From assembly GCA_029237695.1 (NCBI GenBank), contig CM055265.1:42649331-42713330 (forward strand): a stretch of DNA of 64,000 nt, written 5' to 3'. Below the pieces are notes generated by a model. That model did not search any database and was not told the origin of the DNA. It saw nothing but the letters and a program-made list of their open reading frames with translations. Origin of the DNA: Conchocele bisecta. Lineage: Eukaryota; Mollusca; Bivalvia; Lucinida; Thyasiridae. Positions 33,846-44,994 of the stretch are shown one piece after another; the first letter of the stretch is position 1; every line of letters begins with the position of its first letter. The position numbers were made by a program, and so were the translations under genes.

Positions 33846-36090
33846 GTGGAGCAAACCTAGTTTCAGTACTTTCAGTACTTTCATTATTTATCTAGGTCAT
33901 GAAAAACGGTGGATTTCCAAAATGGCAAACAACGAATATTACATGGCCAAAAATTGATGCCACTACCGTATATTGGCCTGATTCATAATGTTGGATGCAG
34001 AAATCATATTTATATGCATAATATTCTAAATGGCCGCCCCAAAATATTCAACTTGACGTATGTTTTCATAGTATCGATATTAAATATAGTGTATGTACAT
34101 TATTTACAAATCGTCTCTAGTATGTATTTACAGACCAACTGGATGTGTCATATTATATATATGTGTGTGCTATGGTGAAACAGCTGTTTCCAAGATGGTC
34201 GCGGAATGTCAATGAATGCATACGGTTTACCTTCAGCTATTGCAAAGCAATATGCTCATAATGCGTTGCTAGTCACTTGTATATATCTCGAATGGCATTC
34301 TATATTAACGAAATAATTTAATATGTATAATTAATACTTTTTTCTACTTGAACATTTGCAAATGGCCACCATACATATCACACATTTAAACTGTATTATT
34401 TATCACCAATAGAACATTTATAGAAACTGATAGTCTGCGCATACATTCACCGTTTTTGCGTGTATATTCATAAATGGAAATGTTCAGTATCCGCCATGTT
34501 ACTTACATGTATAACTGGCAAAGGTTGTAGGAGCTTGTTCGACACGTAAACTATGGTACAGAATACCAGTATGGTGTTGCATGAAAAATACTAGATGGAC
34601 GCGGCCAGTATATCACGCCAGTCGAGGTATTTGATGGTCCCAGTATGTGTGTGGCTAGAGTCAATCGGATTGTGGAGATATTGGGTACTTACACACTTTA
34701 ATGCGACTTTCGGAGTAATTTGACTTTTACCATGGGCACGGGGCCACATGGGTGGGCTATAGATGAAAATATAGATGATGATACAGATGTATGTGAAGTT
34801 TCAAGTTAATCGGGCTTTGCGATGTGGAGATATGTGGTACTTAACAACTTTAACGCAACTGCCAGAGGCAAATGCCGGTCGCACGGATGCACGGACGCAC
34901 GGACGCACGCAAAAAGCGGCAACTATATCGCACCGGCCGCAGGCGGGCGTGGTAATAAAAGTATCCTCTAAATGCGTGTGTCTATTTTACAGATATGATG
35001 GATTATAGGGTATTTACAGTGCACGTGTATGCTACGCATCGGAAATGTATGTGGTACCATGACCTCCAAAAGTAGGACGTCATTAATTATGTTAAAATAG
35101 TATAACAATGTATGTACACATGTAACATATGCATAACTAGCGGCAACATCACGTTCAAACGCAACTGTTTTTCACAGTCATATATTTGAATGGTTCATCC
35201 AAGTTATGCTTTCCGACCTGTATACAGTGCCTCCTTGGTAATGGCATATATCTGATAAGTTGCATCTGTCGGATAATGTTTCAATGCTGTAATTAAAAAA
35301 TAAATTCTGTTCTAAGAAAAACGAAACAATATATTATGGCGACCATTTTTAATTTTGCAGCTGCATGCGTCCAGTCAAGGAATATAGTATGACATTACAT
35401 AGCCAGGCGCATGCGTGCATATATACTGTCGGTATAATATTATAGCCCAGTATGAATATCAGTATGGTAGTTCCTGTGTTGTACTGTATGTACATGATGT
35501 ATGAGAGATGCACATGACAGAAGCGTAGCATTGTATGTGTAGGCTGTATGCTTACAATGTCGCTAGTCAATGTAGGCTTTTCCCTGCACGGCAAATAGGC
35601 GACTCGTGATCAGGACCGGCACCATGTTTAGTCGTAGAAGCCCATTCGCTATGTATATATCAGGTTGATAAAAACGACTCCAACTTTCAAATTCCAACTT
35701 CTCTTTCAAATTACCATTACTTGGTTTATTATCAATCCATACTTTTTTAGATTTATCTCTACTGGCGGATTTGCGATTTTGAAACTATGTGGCTCTAAAC
35801 TACTTTTCTCACAAACTGCTAAATATTTACACCTGCGATTTCGCGTGTACGCATAAAGTGACTTTAAATTCCGACAAAAAGACCGAATCCAAGTTGGAAC
35901 CATTTTTTAGAATCGGCCAGGTACCGTTTGATCAGCCATCATTGTAGTAACTCCGACAGTTCCGGTTTTTTTGATGCTACTGATTTGTTCGTTTGATCGC
36001 ATGATATATCAATGAATATTGTATGAATACAGCCGCAATTTGTCCCTAATCATACTCATGCGTTGTGTGAAAGTCTGTTGCATGACATAA
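33846..36090. other. Mostly unique AT-rich DNA; HINE-like scrap at 34690-34960
   Basis: 34690-34960 contains GGGTGGGCTATAGATGAAAA, GTGAAGTTTCAAGTTAATCG, an ACGGACGC run and GGCCGCAGGCGGGCG, a reversed HINE/H1-like end. The rest shows no element termini and no exon I can support. The 5' non-coding exon of the kinase may lie here or further left. Confidence 0.4.
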
Positions 36091-36135
36091 ATGACACTTG
36101 TGTATATTTTGTTGCAGGAATTACAGTTAGTCAAA

Positions 36136-36708
36136 ATGGGAAGCGATAGTTCAAAACACGAGACCTACAAGTCAATTAATGCAGATATAAATGACGGCCA
36201 CAAGTACTGGGCAACATTTCAAGACAATTATTTCGCCGAAGGTGCATGCCGATGGGCATTCAAGGGAACTTTACAAGGAGATGGTCCTAGAAGAGGGTCC
36301 ACGTGCGTGACAAAGGTCGTAAAAGGAGAATTTGCGAAATATATAAATATGGCACCAGATCTGGCTGCAAGCAAGAAGGCGTACGGCTTTGCTAAGCAAT
36401 TCAGCAGAAAATATTTTCCCCGTCTACGGAATTATATTACATCCGACTACGAGATGGAATTTCTCATACCATTGATCGCCAAGATGGATAAAATTTCATC
36501 GTGGGATTTTCTCGGGATCTTCCCCGTGACAGATGATCGTTACGTGAAGCAGTATGAGCACGTGGCGATAGAGCCGTACATTTCCGGTACGTACGAGAAG
36601 TTTAACTCCAATGGCGGGTATGAGAAGAGCATCGACACCCTGATGACCGCCTTCTGTCATTGGACCTGGAGCACCAGTGGCCATAACTTCATGGTCTGTG
36701 ACTTGCAG
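36136..36708 (+). CDS. Alpha-kinase, exon 1 (residues 1-191)
   Basis: Alpha-kinases are atypical Ser/Thr kinases (TRPM7, eEF2K, MHCK families). The start ATG has a favourable context (CAAAATGG). It sits 18 nt after a likely 3' splice site (TTTGTTGCAG, 36108-36117), so a non-coding exon probably lies upstream. Visible motifs: glycine-rich loop region FAEGACRWAFKGT (33-45); TCVTKVVKG (56-64), K60 probably the ATP-binding lysine; VAIEPYISGTYEKFNSNGG (143-161); FCHWTW with zinc ligand H175; DLQ at 189-191, D189 the expected catalytic aspartate. The start MGSDSSKH fits an N-myristoylation signal. The exon ends in phase 0 at CAG with donor GTGAGT. Confidence 0.9.
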
Positions 36709-36728
36709 GTGAGTTACACGTACACTTG

Positions 36729-37115
36729 CAGCTGTGGCTGTGACTGGAGAAATGGGATTCATGGCAAGTCTACGTCCAGGATCCGTGATTACAAAACTAT
36801 CTTAGCGTACTCCTCGAATTGAGAAAGTTTTATTTGGTCGAGAATGAGCTGTGCTCTATCTTGGCCAGTCAAATGCAGGAATTTGGCGAATTTTCTCAAA
36901 AAGGTTAATACACTGTATCATAATTTGCTAGCATATTTTGCAGTCTGATATCATAAGTATCTATGTTGTTTATTGGAGTCATGGCGACTTCTGCATCGAC
37001 TGGATAGCGTCGTGTGCATAGTACTAGTAGTACCCTTTCAGGTACGAATGGCTGGTCTGGGTCTACACTGGTTGCGAATGCCAAAGCCCATTTCACAGCC
37101 ACATTTCAAACTGGC
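36729..37115. mobile_element. V-family MITE in kinase intron
   Basis: Left GTGGCTGTGACTGGAGAAAT near 36733 and right CAAAGCCCATTTCACAGCCA near 37085. The interior is largely unlike other copies. Confidence 0.55.
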
Positions 37116-37859
37116 TGAGTAACGCAGGTATCAATTAGTCATCACAATAGCAAAGACCCATGTGTAAACTTGAATGCCCCCGAATATTTCATTCAGATCA
37201 TTTTAGACGGTGATATAAGAGACGAGAAAAAGATTGGCCACGCTTGCCGCACCCTTGTGCACTACGTCCTAATTATGTCGCTATATGTGTAGCAGATCCA
37301 GTTAACACATAGTTCCAACTAATATGTATAGTAGGTTATTTTGATTTGTATATGGATATATGTACGAGTTCCGCAACGTGCGATATTGCGTGACTTTAGG
37401 AGCTTTAGGATCGTTGCACAGCTGACCGAGTGGCATATATCCACATACAAATCAAATATTCTTTTTTATGTACATCACCCGCCTAAAATTTACAAAATAT
37501 AAATAAACTAAACAAATTAGTGGTGATTTAGAAGGAACTATTTTGCGAGGTGAACCATGGTTCCGCCACTGACCAATATGAACTCACGAGACGTCAATGT
37601 GGAAAAGTATTGGCGGTTTGCGTTGCACCGTGTTTCAATTGGAAACGAAAGTACTTATAATATAATAATTCCAGCACAAAAATATTTACACAATTCCCTA
37701 ACATTTGATTGGCTCGTAGCAAGTATCTGTCCAAAATTTATATCCCAGTAAACTCCCACGCCGAACTACTTTCCTTAACCGTGAGGCGCAGTTAAAATAA
37801 TTCTTAAGAAACGGAAAATAAACACATTTTCTTGATGAATTTATTTAAAATGCTGGAAT

Positions 37860-38018
37860 TATAAGGAATGAATGGCATTTTTGTGGAATTTATCTGGGAT
37901 ATAAACTTGGAAAAGTCGCGGGAATACTGGACGAGGCCTTCCGGCCTTCGTCCAGTATTCCCGCGACTTTTCCAAGTTTATACCCCGATAAATTCCACAA
38001 AAAGGCCATTCATTCCTA
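37860..38018. repeat. Near-perfect 159-bp palindrome in kinase intron
   Basis: Arms of about 75 bp: AATGAATGGCATTTTTGTGG ... GGGAATACTGGACGA, mirrored around AGGCCTTCCGGCCT. Very few mismatches. Confidence 0.88.
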
Positions 38019-38149
38019 TAATAATGATAAAAACAGATAATGTAATCGCCATATTAGATTTAAAAATGGCCGCCATTCATAGCATGTTTTCCATACATAA
38101 TTTTCATGGAGCCGCCAAAGTGATTTGTACGTTGCTATATGATTATAGA

Positions 38150-38395
38150 GAATAGTAGGTTAGTGCCGTGAAAGGGAAAACATATCTGGCAAGGCTCAAG
38201 CAGAGCCTCGCCCATCCCGTTTCCGTGCCGCGCCAGATATTTTTTCCCATTCACGGCACTAACCTATTATTCTGTTTATCCCGTCAACACCTACAAATGG
38301 CTGTAAAATGCAAAAATAGTATTGACTGGATATCAAAAATGTTTCACGGCACCGTGTTTCACGGCACATATGCACTGTGTTGACGGGATAAATAT
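38150..38395. mobile_element. Composite MITE, second copy (reversed)
   Basis: AGAATAGTAGGTTAGTGCCG ... CGGCACTAACCTATTATTCT joined to TTTATCCCGTCAACAC ... GTGTTGACGGGATAAA. Same joint as at 11750-12000. Confidence 0.75.
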
Positions 38396-38598
38396 CATTT
38401 GAAACACTAATTACGGTCTACGACATCTAAGGAATACACTCAACTGGTATAATCTTCTCATTGGTTTGCTCAAAATGATGATGAAAACAATGCACACATG
38501 GACTTTGAGTTGGTTTGGGCACTGGGGTTAACAAGGGCTTATTGCAGCACAGGCGACTGAACTCTCCACCCACATACCCACATTATATAAATCCGTCA

Positions 38599-38840
38599 GG
38601 GGCCGTTTCACTAAACTTCGTACGACTAAAATGTTCGTAAGTGCAAAATTATGATAGTCTGTAAATTCCACATTAACAACGTTTTCTTGCAAACAATTAT
38701 TGGATTTGCATTTATTGAGCATAGGCTTCATATGCAGCCTATGTTCAGTAAATGTAAATCCATCAATTGAAATTTCCAGACGATCCTAAAGTTGCACTTA
38801 CGAACATTTTAGTCGTACGAAGTTTAGTGAAACGGGCCCC
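38599..38840. mobile_element. Palindromic MITE P
   Basis: GGGGCCGTTTCACTAAACTT to its inverse, with a central ATAGGCTTCATATGCAGCCTAT. Full length, in the kinase intron. Confidence 0.85.
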
Positions 38841-39156
38841 TGGTCCGACTATACTACGTATATTGTAGACTATACATTTGATAGAGGTATTAATCGACGC
38901 AGGTAATCTATAATCAATGAACGCGAGTTGCCTCGCATGGGCAATTTCACACCTCTAATAGCCACTTCTGCAGAAACAAGTAAGAAGCCCCTCTTCCCTA
39001 TTCCCAATCTAAATATCAAATGACTTTGGAATTTGCAAACGTGTACGCTCTCAACTTTTATTAGAATTTTACAGCTATCTAACAAGCTCTAACATACCTG
39101 GGACCATCCTGTCGAATGGTTTTGTTTTTGACACTAATTGGCTCGGGCGTCTGGTA

Positions 39157-39378
39157 TTGACCCTTTCAATAACTGGAATGGTCTGTGATATTTTATGTTT
39201 CTGACCAATCCGATAGTCACTAATTGATTTGCAGACTAGTCCATTTATAAAAAGGGGGTGTTTTTTTCTCTATGAAAACAATCTGAAAATTACTTGCAAA
39301 AAGTACTGATCATGATTAGACACCTCGTTATGAGCCGGCTAATTTGGATATTGAGGTATGCAGTGTTGAAAGGGTTAA
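39157..39378. mobile_element. piggyBac-like MITE 3, diverged copy
   Basis: Left TTGACCCTTTCAATAACTGG (TTAA mutated), right GTTGAAAGGGTTAA. Inner ACCAATCCGATAGTCAC and TTATAAAAAGGGGG match the inverse of 18671-18918. Confidence 0.6.
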
Positions 39379-39441
39379 TCATCGACATGATATTGAGTGA
39401 CTCCATGAGCACCGTGGTATATCTGTTATTATTTGTTGTAG

Positions 39442-39744
39442 GGTGTAAAGTCCGGCAAGAAGTATATCCTGACGGACCCAGCCATCCACAGTCGGGAGAT
39501 GATATACGGAGACACGGACCTCGGTGTTGGCGGCATGAACATGGTCCTTGCCAACCACAAGTGTAATGAACTGTGCCGTGAGCTGGGGCTGGCTAACCCC
39601 GTACCAGCAAAAGCCATTCGCGGGGGAAAAAGGTCAACTACATATTCCTTTCAGGTCACAGAGGAGAAAATGTTGCGAGCAAACAGGCGCAAACAGTCTG
39701 ATTACTTTGACTTCCAGCCGATGTCAGCAATTGAGGAATATTGA
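39442..39744 (+). CDS. Alpha-kinase, exon 2 (residues 192-291)
   Basis: Joins exon 1 in frame to complete the family's DLQGV motif. KYILTDPAIHS (198-208) carries D203, equivalent to the metal-binding Asp of LTDP. The G-x-G-G-M-N loop (219-224) precedes NHKCNELCRELGL (229-241), where H230, C232 and C236 complete the structural zinc site with H175. The spacing H-x-C-x3-C is that of TRPM7/MHCK kinases. The tail after 242 is basic, then acidic and aromatic, ending IEEY. At 291 residues this is a bare kinase domain without the ion channel, vWFA or WD40 partners of other members. A possible poly-A signal AATAAA at 40055 lies inside the adjacent T1 element. Confidence 0.87.
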   Translation, partial: GVKSGKKYILTDPAIHSREMIYGDTDLGVGGMNMVLANHKCNELCRELGLANPVPAKAIRGGKRSTTYSFQVTEEKMLRANRRKQSDYFDFQPMSAIEEY

Positions 39745-39882
39745 AGTGACTATCACTGTAACTTGGCCTATCGGTCCATATGCCAGCCAAACACGTGTAT
39801 TGTTGGTTATCATTCAAAAGCATACCAATTCAGATTTGTCAAACAATTCCTTTAAGGAACTAGGTCATAGATAGACACATTT

Positions 39883-40990
39883 GACTTCAATGATGATTGC
39901 TTCATAAATATAACATATGTGACAGTGTGTTGTTACTGTATACTATATGGAACCTTGAGTTGCAATCTCCGTCATCTTTGTATGTACAAGCCATCGTACA
40001 GTTTCACCACTTCGTGCTTTTGACACATACAGCAAATAATATGACAGTAAACCAAATAAAATTTGGTGCAATACGTAAGAGACAGATATTACAACGGCAA
40101 GTTATAAATATTTTGCCAGCAAACTATACAAAAGAGGAGATATCTGAGAATTTCTCCCATCAATCTCAAAATAAATTTTGATGTGTAAACTTTTCAATCT
40201 GATGCACAGCTTATGTTAATGTACACGTTGCGCATAGGTAAAGCCATATTTACTCGCATAGTAGGTGAGTAGGCACCAGGGGCCGTTTCACTAAAATGTT
40301 TGTAAGTGCAAAATTATGATAGTCTGTAAATTTCACATTAACAACGTTTTCTTGTAAACAATTATTGAATTTACATTTATTAGAGCATAGGCTGCATATG
40401 CAGCCTTATGTTCCAAATACAATGTTAAATCCATCAATTAAAATGCCGGACGATTCTAATTTTGCACTTACGAACAATTTAGTCGTACGAAGTTTAGTGA
40501 AACGGCCCCCAGGGACAATACACTCATGTAACTGCTTACATGTCACTGGATTTGATAGCAAATAACAGAGTACAGTAGTGGGTATACATATGGTATGTGT
40601 TGTGTGGTTTGCCAGGTAAAAGTGATACACTGTGCAATTTTCTGTGTATGAGGCTATAATGGTGGTTCATGTTATTAAAAACACAGACACAAACCTGTCC
40701 AGAAAACTGACATATTTTACAGTTTGGTGTAATATAATGGATACGAGTCCGTTCTCCTGGCTTTTCTACGTGTGATTAGCTACATTATATCATATGTTTA
40801 CTTCATATTTTGAGTTCTTTGTCAAACGGCAGAACAGGTGAAACTGGCTGATGGCTGGAGCACACAAAGATGGCCGACTTGGTCACTCCATGTACTGTAT
40901 AGGATACGGTAACGAGGCAGTATTCACTTGTATCTTATACATATGTTCTTTCACATTTACGAAGCAATTGTCTTTAATCACACGATGATC
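39883..40990. mobile_element. 1-kb long-TIR element T1, copy 2
   Basis: Inverse of 13177-14236 (TTGACTTCAATGATGATTGC ... GTCTTTAATCACACGATGAT). It keeps about 120 bp in the middle (40055-40180) that copy 1 has replaced by minisatellite. It carries a nested P MITE at 40279-40509. It begins about 140 bp after the kinase stop codon. Confidence 0.7.
40279..40509. mobile_element. P MITE nested in T1
   Basis: Filled site GCACCA-[P]-CAGGGAC against the empty ACACCAGGGACG of copy 1 (inverse strand near 13660). A 2-bp CA duplication is implied. Confidence 0.8.
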
Positions 40991-41206
40991 ACGTATATAA
41001 CGGGTCCTTAAATGTGTGTTAGTAGTCTAAACTGATGGATTACACCTGACACATCGTGTGTATTTAGATATTTCGCCTCAGCGACCCAATTACGGATACA
41101 CTCGCTCTCGAATAGACATTTCAACTTTTAGGACCATATAAACGGGAGAATTTTTGGAACAATTCACAAACAGTGCAGATCCAGATTTGACGGCTCGCTA
41201 CTATAC

Positions 41207-41474
41207 ATCATATATGAGACAAGCCATGCGATTTTGTACCTACCGACATATATATTTACAGAAAATGGGATATTTTCCGTAAATTACCTCCGAATTTGAC
41301 CGTGAAAAATACATACATTCGACACAAATTTCAGAGTACATGCGGAATGTACTCTGCAATTTGTGTCAACTTTTGACTCCATTGAAGGAAAATTTGTTAA
41401 CTTTTGTAAATATGTTTCATGAAAGAAAAGCAGTTGTCAGCAGGTACAAAATCGCATGGCCCGTCTCATATGTG
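41207..41474. mobile_element. TIR element (AAGCCATGCGATTTTGTACC), copy 2
   Basis: Termini ATATGAGACAAGCCATGCGA and the inverse GTACAAAATCGCATGGCCCG. An inner CAGAGTACATGCGGAATGTACTCTG palindrome marks the centre. Sister of 1675-1930. Confidence 0.75.
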
Positions 41475-41919
41475 ACACAGACAAATGCTCGCATGTACGT
41501 CCAGAAAACTTATCACAATAAAAGAAAGAAGAAGTAATTCGTTGGATGTGGGAATTACCCGAGCTATAATTAGTTGTTCATGTCGGCTGGAAAACTCAAA
41601 GTAACATGGAATCTTTGCTTGCGGATCCATGCAAACGATAAACGACTGGAAGTACAAAAAACGTGTTGAAACGAACTTTGTGATTTATTCCCTTTGTTTT
41701 GTGAAGTCACGATTCTAACGTCTAAATAAGAAGTCCCTAGCGACATAAGTAACACATTATGGGAATACAGTCTAAGCTTGTTACCACAAGCTCTCTTAGG
41801 TTGAACTACTGATAACTCAAAGTCAATGGCATGGTCCCGAGAACAAGTTTTAGATATATAATAATTCTCATTAACTCGAATTTTCATTACCGGTAACTGA
41901 CAGTATTTTCCCCAGTCCC
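41475..41919. other. Unassigned; 122-codon open frame on - strand
   Basis: An open frame at 41570-41938 (-) begins inside the following MITE and has no recognisable domain. Not called as a gene. Confidence 0.3.
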
Positions 41920-42237
41920 TTGTAGCCGATTTCACCAAAATTGCTAAGCATACTTATCTAGCTATGTATACTTTGAGAGAGTAATCATTTATTTGTTCCC
42001 GAATTGCATTATTTCATATATAACTAACGACTGTATGTATTTGATGATTAAAAGTATGCATAATTATTATACTGAATTTATTACATTATCACAACCAAAA
42101 TGGCTGTGATAATGTAATACATTCAGTATAATAACAATTAATAAATTTATCCATAAATTGAAAATATTTCTCCCTCAAAGTTTACTTAGGAAGATAAGTA
42201 TACATGTACTTTGCAATGTTGGGGAAATCGGCTACTG
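41920..42237. mobile_element. MITE (CAGTAGCCGATTT), copy 2
   Basis: TGTAGCCGATTTCACCAAAA ... GGGGAAATCGGCTACTGG with the same TGAATTTATTACATTATCAC stem as 12868-13176. Confidence 0.8.
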
Positions 42238-42247
42238 GACTTTGAAA

Positions 42248-42702
42248 AAAGTGTAGACTGTCTCAGGAGTTGAAGTAACGGACCAAGGCATATACATACA
42301 TTAAATATACATAAACGCATCAATAAGTGAAACAAGCTAAACACATTTCATTACTCCCTCCTATCACCATAACAATGGTAGGATAGTAATCGCGCACGCA
42401 AATCATTCCAGATTCACTCAATTACCCCACCCACACCACCGATATAGGTTAGACCACACCAAATAGTTTTACTATGTAATTTAACCGAATCCCATCAAAT
42501 AAGGCCATTCTCTCCTACTGTCACTATTCGTATGGGTGCTGTGTGACCTACTTGTACATGACCTGCAGCCAGGTAAAAGGGCAAGTTTCTTCTAAATTAT
42601 TGCAGGCCGGTTCCCAATACTCCGAGCATGCCCCTGCAATACTTATTTAAAACATAGTTCATGCTTTAACATGTTAATTATCCATTAACAGCTCTTTACT
42701 TG
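42248..42702. other. AAGTAACGGACC-family left half, then unassigned
   Basis: GTTGAAGTAACGGACCAAGG ... GCATCAATAAGTGAAACAAG at 42262-42340. The remainder has no recognised end. Confidence 0.45.
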
Positions 42703-42915
42703 TATGCGGTTGTGACTGGAGAAATGGGGCTATTGGGATTAATGACAAATTTAACTCCTGATCGAATAGCACACTCCTGTAGCCTGATAACGATCTATAT
42801 TTCTTACAATTAGCAGCATGACGGGTGTTCATTTATGAAATGGCAAACCGTGCATATCCTGATCAGACTATGGTCTGGACCCACACTGCCCATTTCTCCA
42901 GTCACAGCAACATGC
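42703..42915. mobile_element. V-family MITE
   Basis: ATGCGGTTGTGACTGGAGAA ... CCATTTCTCCAGTCACAGCA. Complete, 213 bp. It contains the uninterrupted CACTCCTGTAGCCTGATAAC that is filled at 46874. Confidence 0.8.
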
Positions 42916-43130
42916 ACTTTATTACATTGAAATGGGTATTAGGCTTCTTGGTTGCGCTACACATAATTGCTGAAAGATAACGTATTTCACCAGAAAAAGA
43001 TGTGTGTGTGTGGAGTATGGAATGGGGAGGGCTCTGTTTACTAAAGTCGAGTGAATCGGGGAAATAGCAGGTGCTTGATGACTTAGTGACCTGCCATCGA
43101 ATAATCGCTGCTGCTTATCTTCTGTAGCGT
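42916..43130. other. Unassigned
   Basis: No recognised feature in this short stretch. Confidence 0.4.
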
Positions 43131-43376
43131 TAGCAACAATATTGCTACCCCGCTCATACCGCTTGCGAGGGTAGTAATTTAACCCCATCTCTTTTATGTA
43201 ACGAAAGGAAGAGTTATTTATACAATCGGCTATCCGGCGTGTTTGATATGTTAGCGATATAAAACTGTCAAAGCTGTATCAATATATTATTAATAAAGAA
43301 CATACACATGCAGAAATTGGTTATTTTACCGTGTCAATGTGTTTATCTGACATTTACATGTATATCTTTCAAAGTG
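43131..43376 (-). mobile_element. Element D9, truncated reversed copy
   Basis: Starts TAGCAACAATATTGCTACCC, the clearest version of the D9 right terminus. It follows the family inward (CGTGTCAATGTGTTTATCTG) and breaks off after TACATGTATATCTT. It shows that the two D9 termini share TAGCNACAATA. Confidence 0.75.
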
Positions 43377-43542
43377 TCAAATACATATTCTTCTTCTTCG
43401 CTGTTTTGTTTACGACCGGTTTCTTGATAAACAAGTAGCAAGTTATCGTCTGCGGACTACTTTTAGTATACATGTAATCCCAGCACAAAATGTGTTTACA
43501 CTATATTGACAAAACGCGAACAACTATCATAAACCTCACAGC

Positions 43543-44025
43543 GTGTCCACATCCCACTGTATCAGGGTATCGGATCACGTGGTCTATTGTTTACACTGTA
43601 TTAATGGCAGCGCCCATGAGGTATCAGGTAAATCTTATTTTTCATCAATACGACTGCGGTTTCTTCCTTTTAACGATGACCACGTTCCAGCCGTTAACAC
43701 TAGAAGTCCGTCAATACCAAATTTAGCAGGACTACTTATGTAGTTAGTCTGAACATTCTGCAGAAAAAATTAAATCGTATGGAATCGAACATTGTTTAAA
43801 CTTGGTCCGATTCAAATTTCTCTGCAGAATGTTCACATTAACTACAGAAGTAATGCTGCTAAATTTGGTATTGGCGAACTCATAGTGTGAACGGCTGGAA
43901 CACGGTAATTAATAAAATGAAGAAACCGCAGTCGTATTGATGAAAAATAAGATTTACCTGAGACATCATGGGCGCCGCCATTAATCCAGTGTAAACAATA
44001 GACCACGTGATCCCATATTCTGTAT
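43543..44025. repeat. Long inverted repeat, about 190-bp arms
   Basis: CGGATCACGTGGTCTATTGT in the left arm mirrors ACAATAGACCACGTGATCCC in the right. Arms continue through GACTGCGGTTTCTTC and CCAAATTTAGCAG to a centre near 43790. A foldback or MITE of unknown family, no second copy here. Confidence 0.8.
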
Positions 44026-44473
44026 ATAGAGAATAGAAAACCAGTGTATTTTCATATCAATTTTAGCAGGGATGCACTCGGAACCCCTCGCACCATTCCG
44101 TAAATCGAGAACAATGCATCTTCGGCGCCATTTGTTTGCCATTAAACGCGAAAAGAAGACGCTGTAGACATAATGGCAGGGATGGCTACGAAACGCGTAG
44201 GAATTCCAAGGCTCGTCGAGGAACTCCTACCATTTCTGAGCAGAGCCTGATAAACTTGATTTCGAAATACACTAGCATGGTATTATATTTATCACATAAC
44301 TTCTTATTCGATGGTCAAATATCACATGGTTTTCTTTGAAGAACGCGGACTTGTTCACATTGCGTCGTTATGCTGATGTCATTCGGTAACGTCAAGTGAC
44401 CAAATTCGACCTATGAAACGTTTTGAATTTATTGTTACCTGGATATTCGTATCTCAGTAAATACAGGCTACAG

Positions 44474-44796
44474 TACGGAGCATGGATTTGTTTTATTAAT
44501 TCGTTCACACGAAATAACAATTCGTTCCCTCAATGTAGCAATTCGTTCCCTCGAATTAACAATTTCCCATGAAATAACAATTCGTTCCCTCAATTTAACA
44601 ATTCGTTCCCTCGAATTAACAATTCGTTCACATGATATAACAATTCGATCCCACGAATTAACACAACGGGAACGAATTGTTATTTCGAGGGAACAAATTG
44701 TTAATTTGTGGGAACGAATTGTTGGAACGAATAATTGTTATTTCGTGGGAATGAATTAATGAAAAAAAGAATTCTACGTCCCCTGTGGGGCTCCGA
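44474..44796. mobile_element. Foldback-like element I-3
   Basis: TACGGAGCATGGATTTGTTT at the left, CCCCTGTGGGGCTCCGA at the right. Inverted arms of AACAATTCGTTCCCTCGAAT units turn near 44665. Here the left arm is the longer one, the reverse of I-1. Confidence 0.8.
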
Positions 44797-44994
44797 ACTA
44801 CAGCACTTTGTTATCAGTCATTGAGTATTAGGCCGATGCAAAGGGAGTTTCCTGATAAAAATGGACAGTGAAACCTCTCTAAACCGGACACCCTGGGAGG
44901 TCCCCAGGGTGTCCGGCTTAGAGAGGTTTCATTGTAAATCAGGCATTTGATCATTCTGAGCAATAGTTGTGTGCTATGAGATCACGAACAAACA

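Larger units (their letters stand above)
36709..39441 (+). other. Alpha-kinase intron with TE insertions
   Basis: GTGAGT donor, TATTTGTTGTAG acceptor, 2733 bp, phase 0. It contains a V MITE whose terminus begins about 20 bp after the donor (36729-37115), a palindrome (37860-38018), a composite MITE (38150-38395), a P MITE (38599-38840) and a piggyBac-like MITE (39157-39378) ending 63 bp before the acceptor. 37116-37859 and 38841-39156 hold nothing recognised. Confidence 0.85.

Noticed and set aside
36709..36822. Continuation of the kinase frame past 36708
   Set aside because: A consensus donor GTGAGT follows the conserved DLQ, and the continuation is MITE sequence. Exon 2 at 39442 restores the family motif.
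41570..41938. 122-codon frame on - strand
   Set aside because: It starts inside a MITE and has no recognisable domain.
44163..44240. Short frame MAGMATKRVG ... EELLPFL resembling a HEAT-repeat start
   Set aside because: Only 25 codons before a stop, no splice site placed, and the likeness to a PP2A scaffold segment is too short to support.
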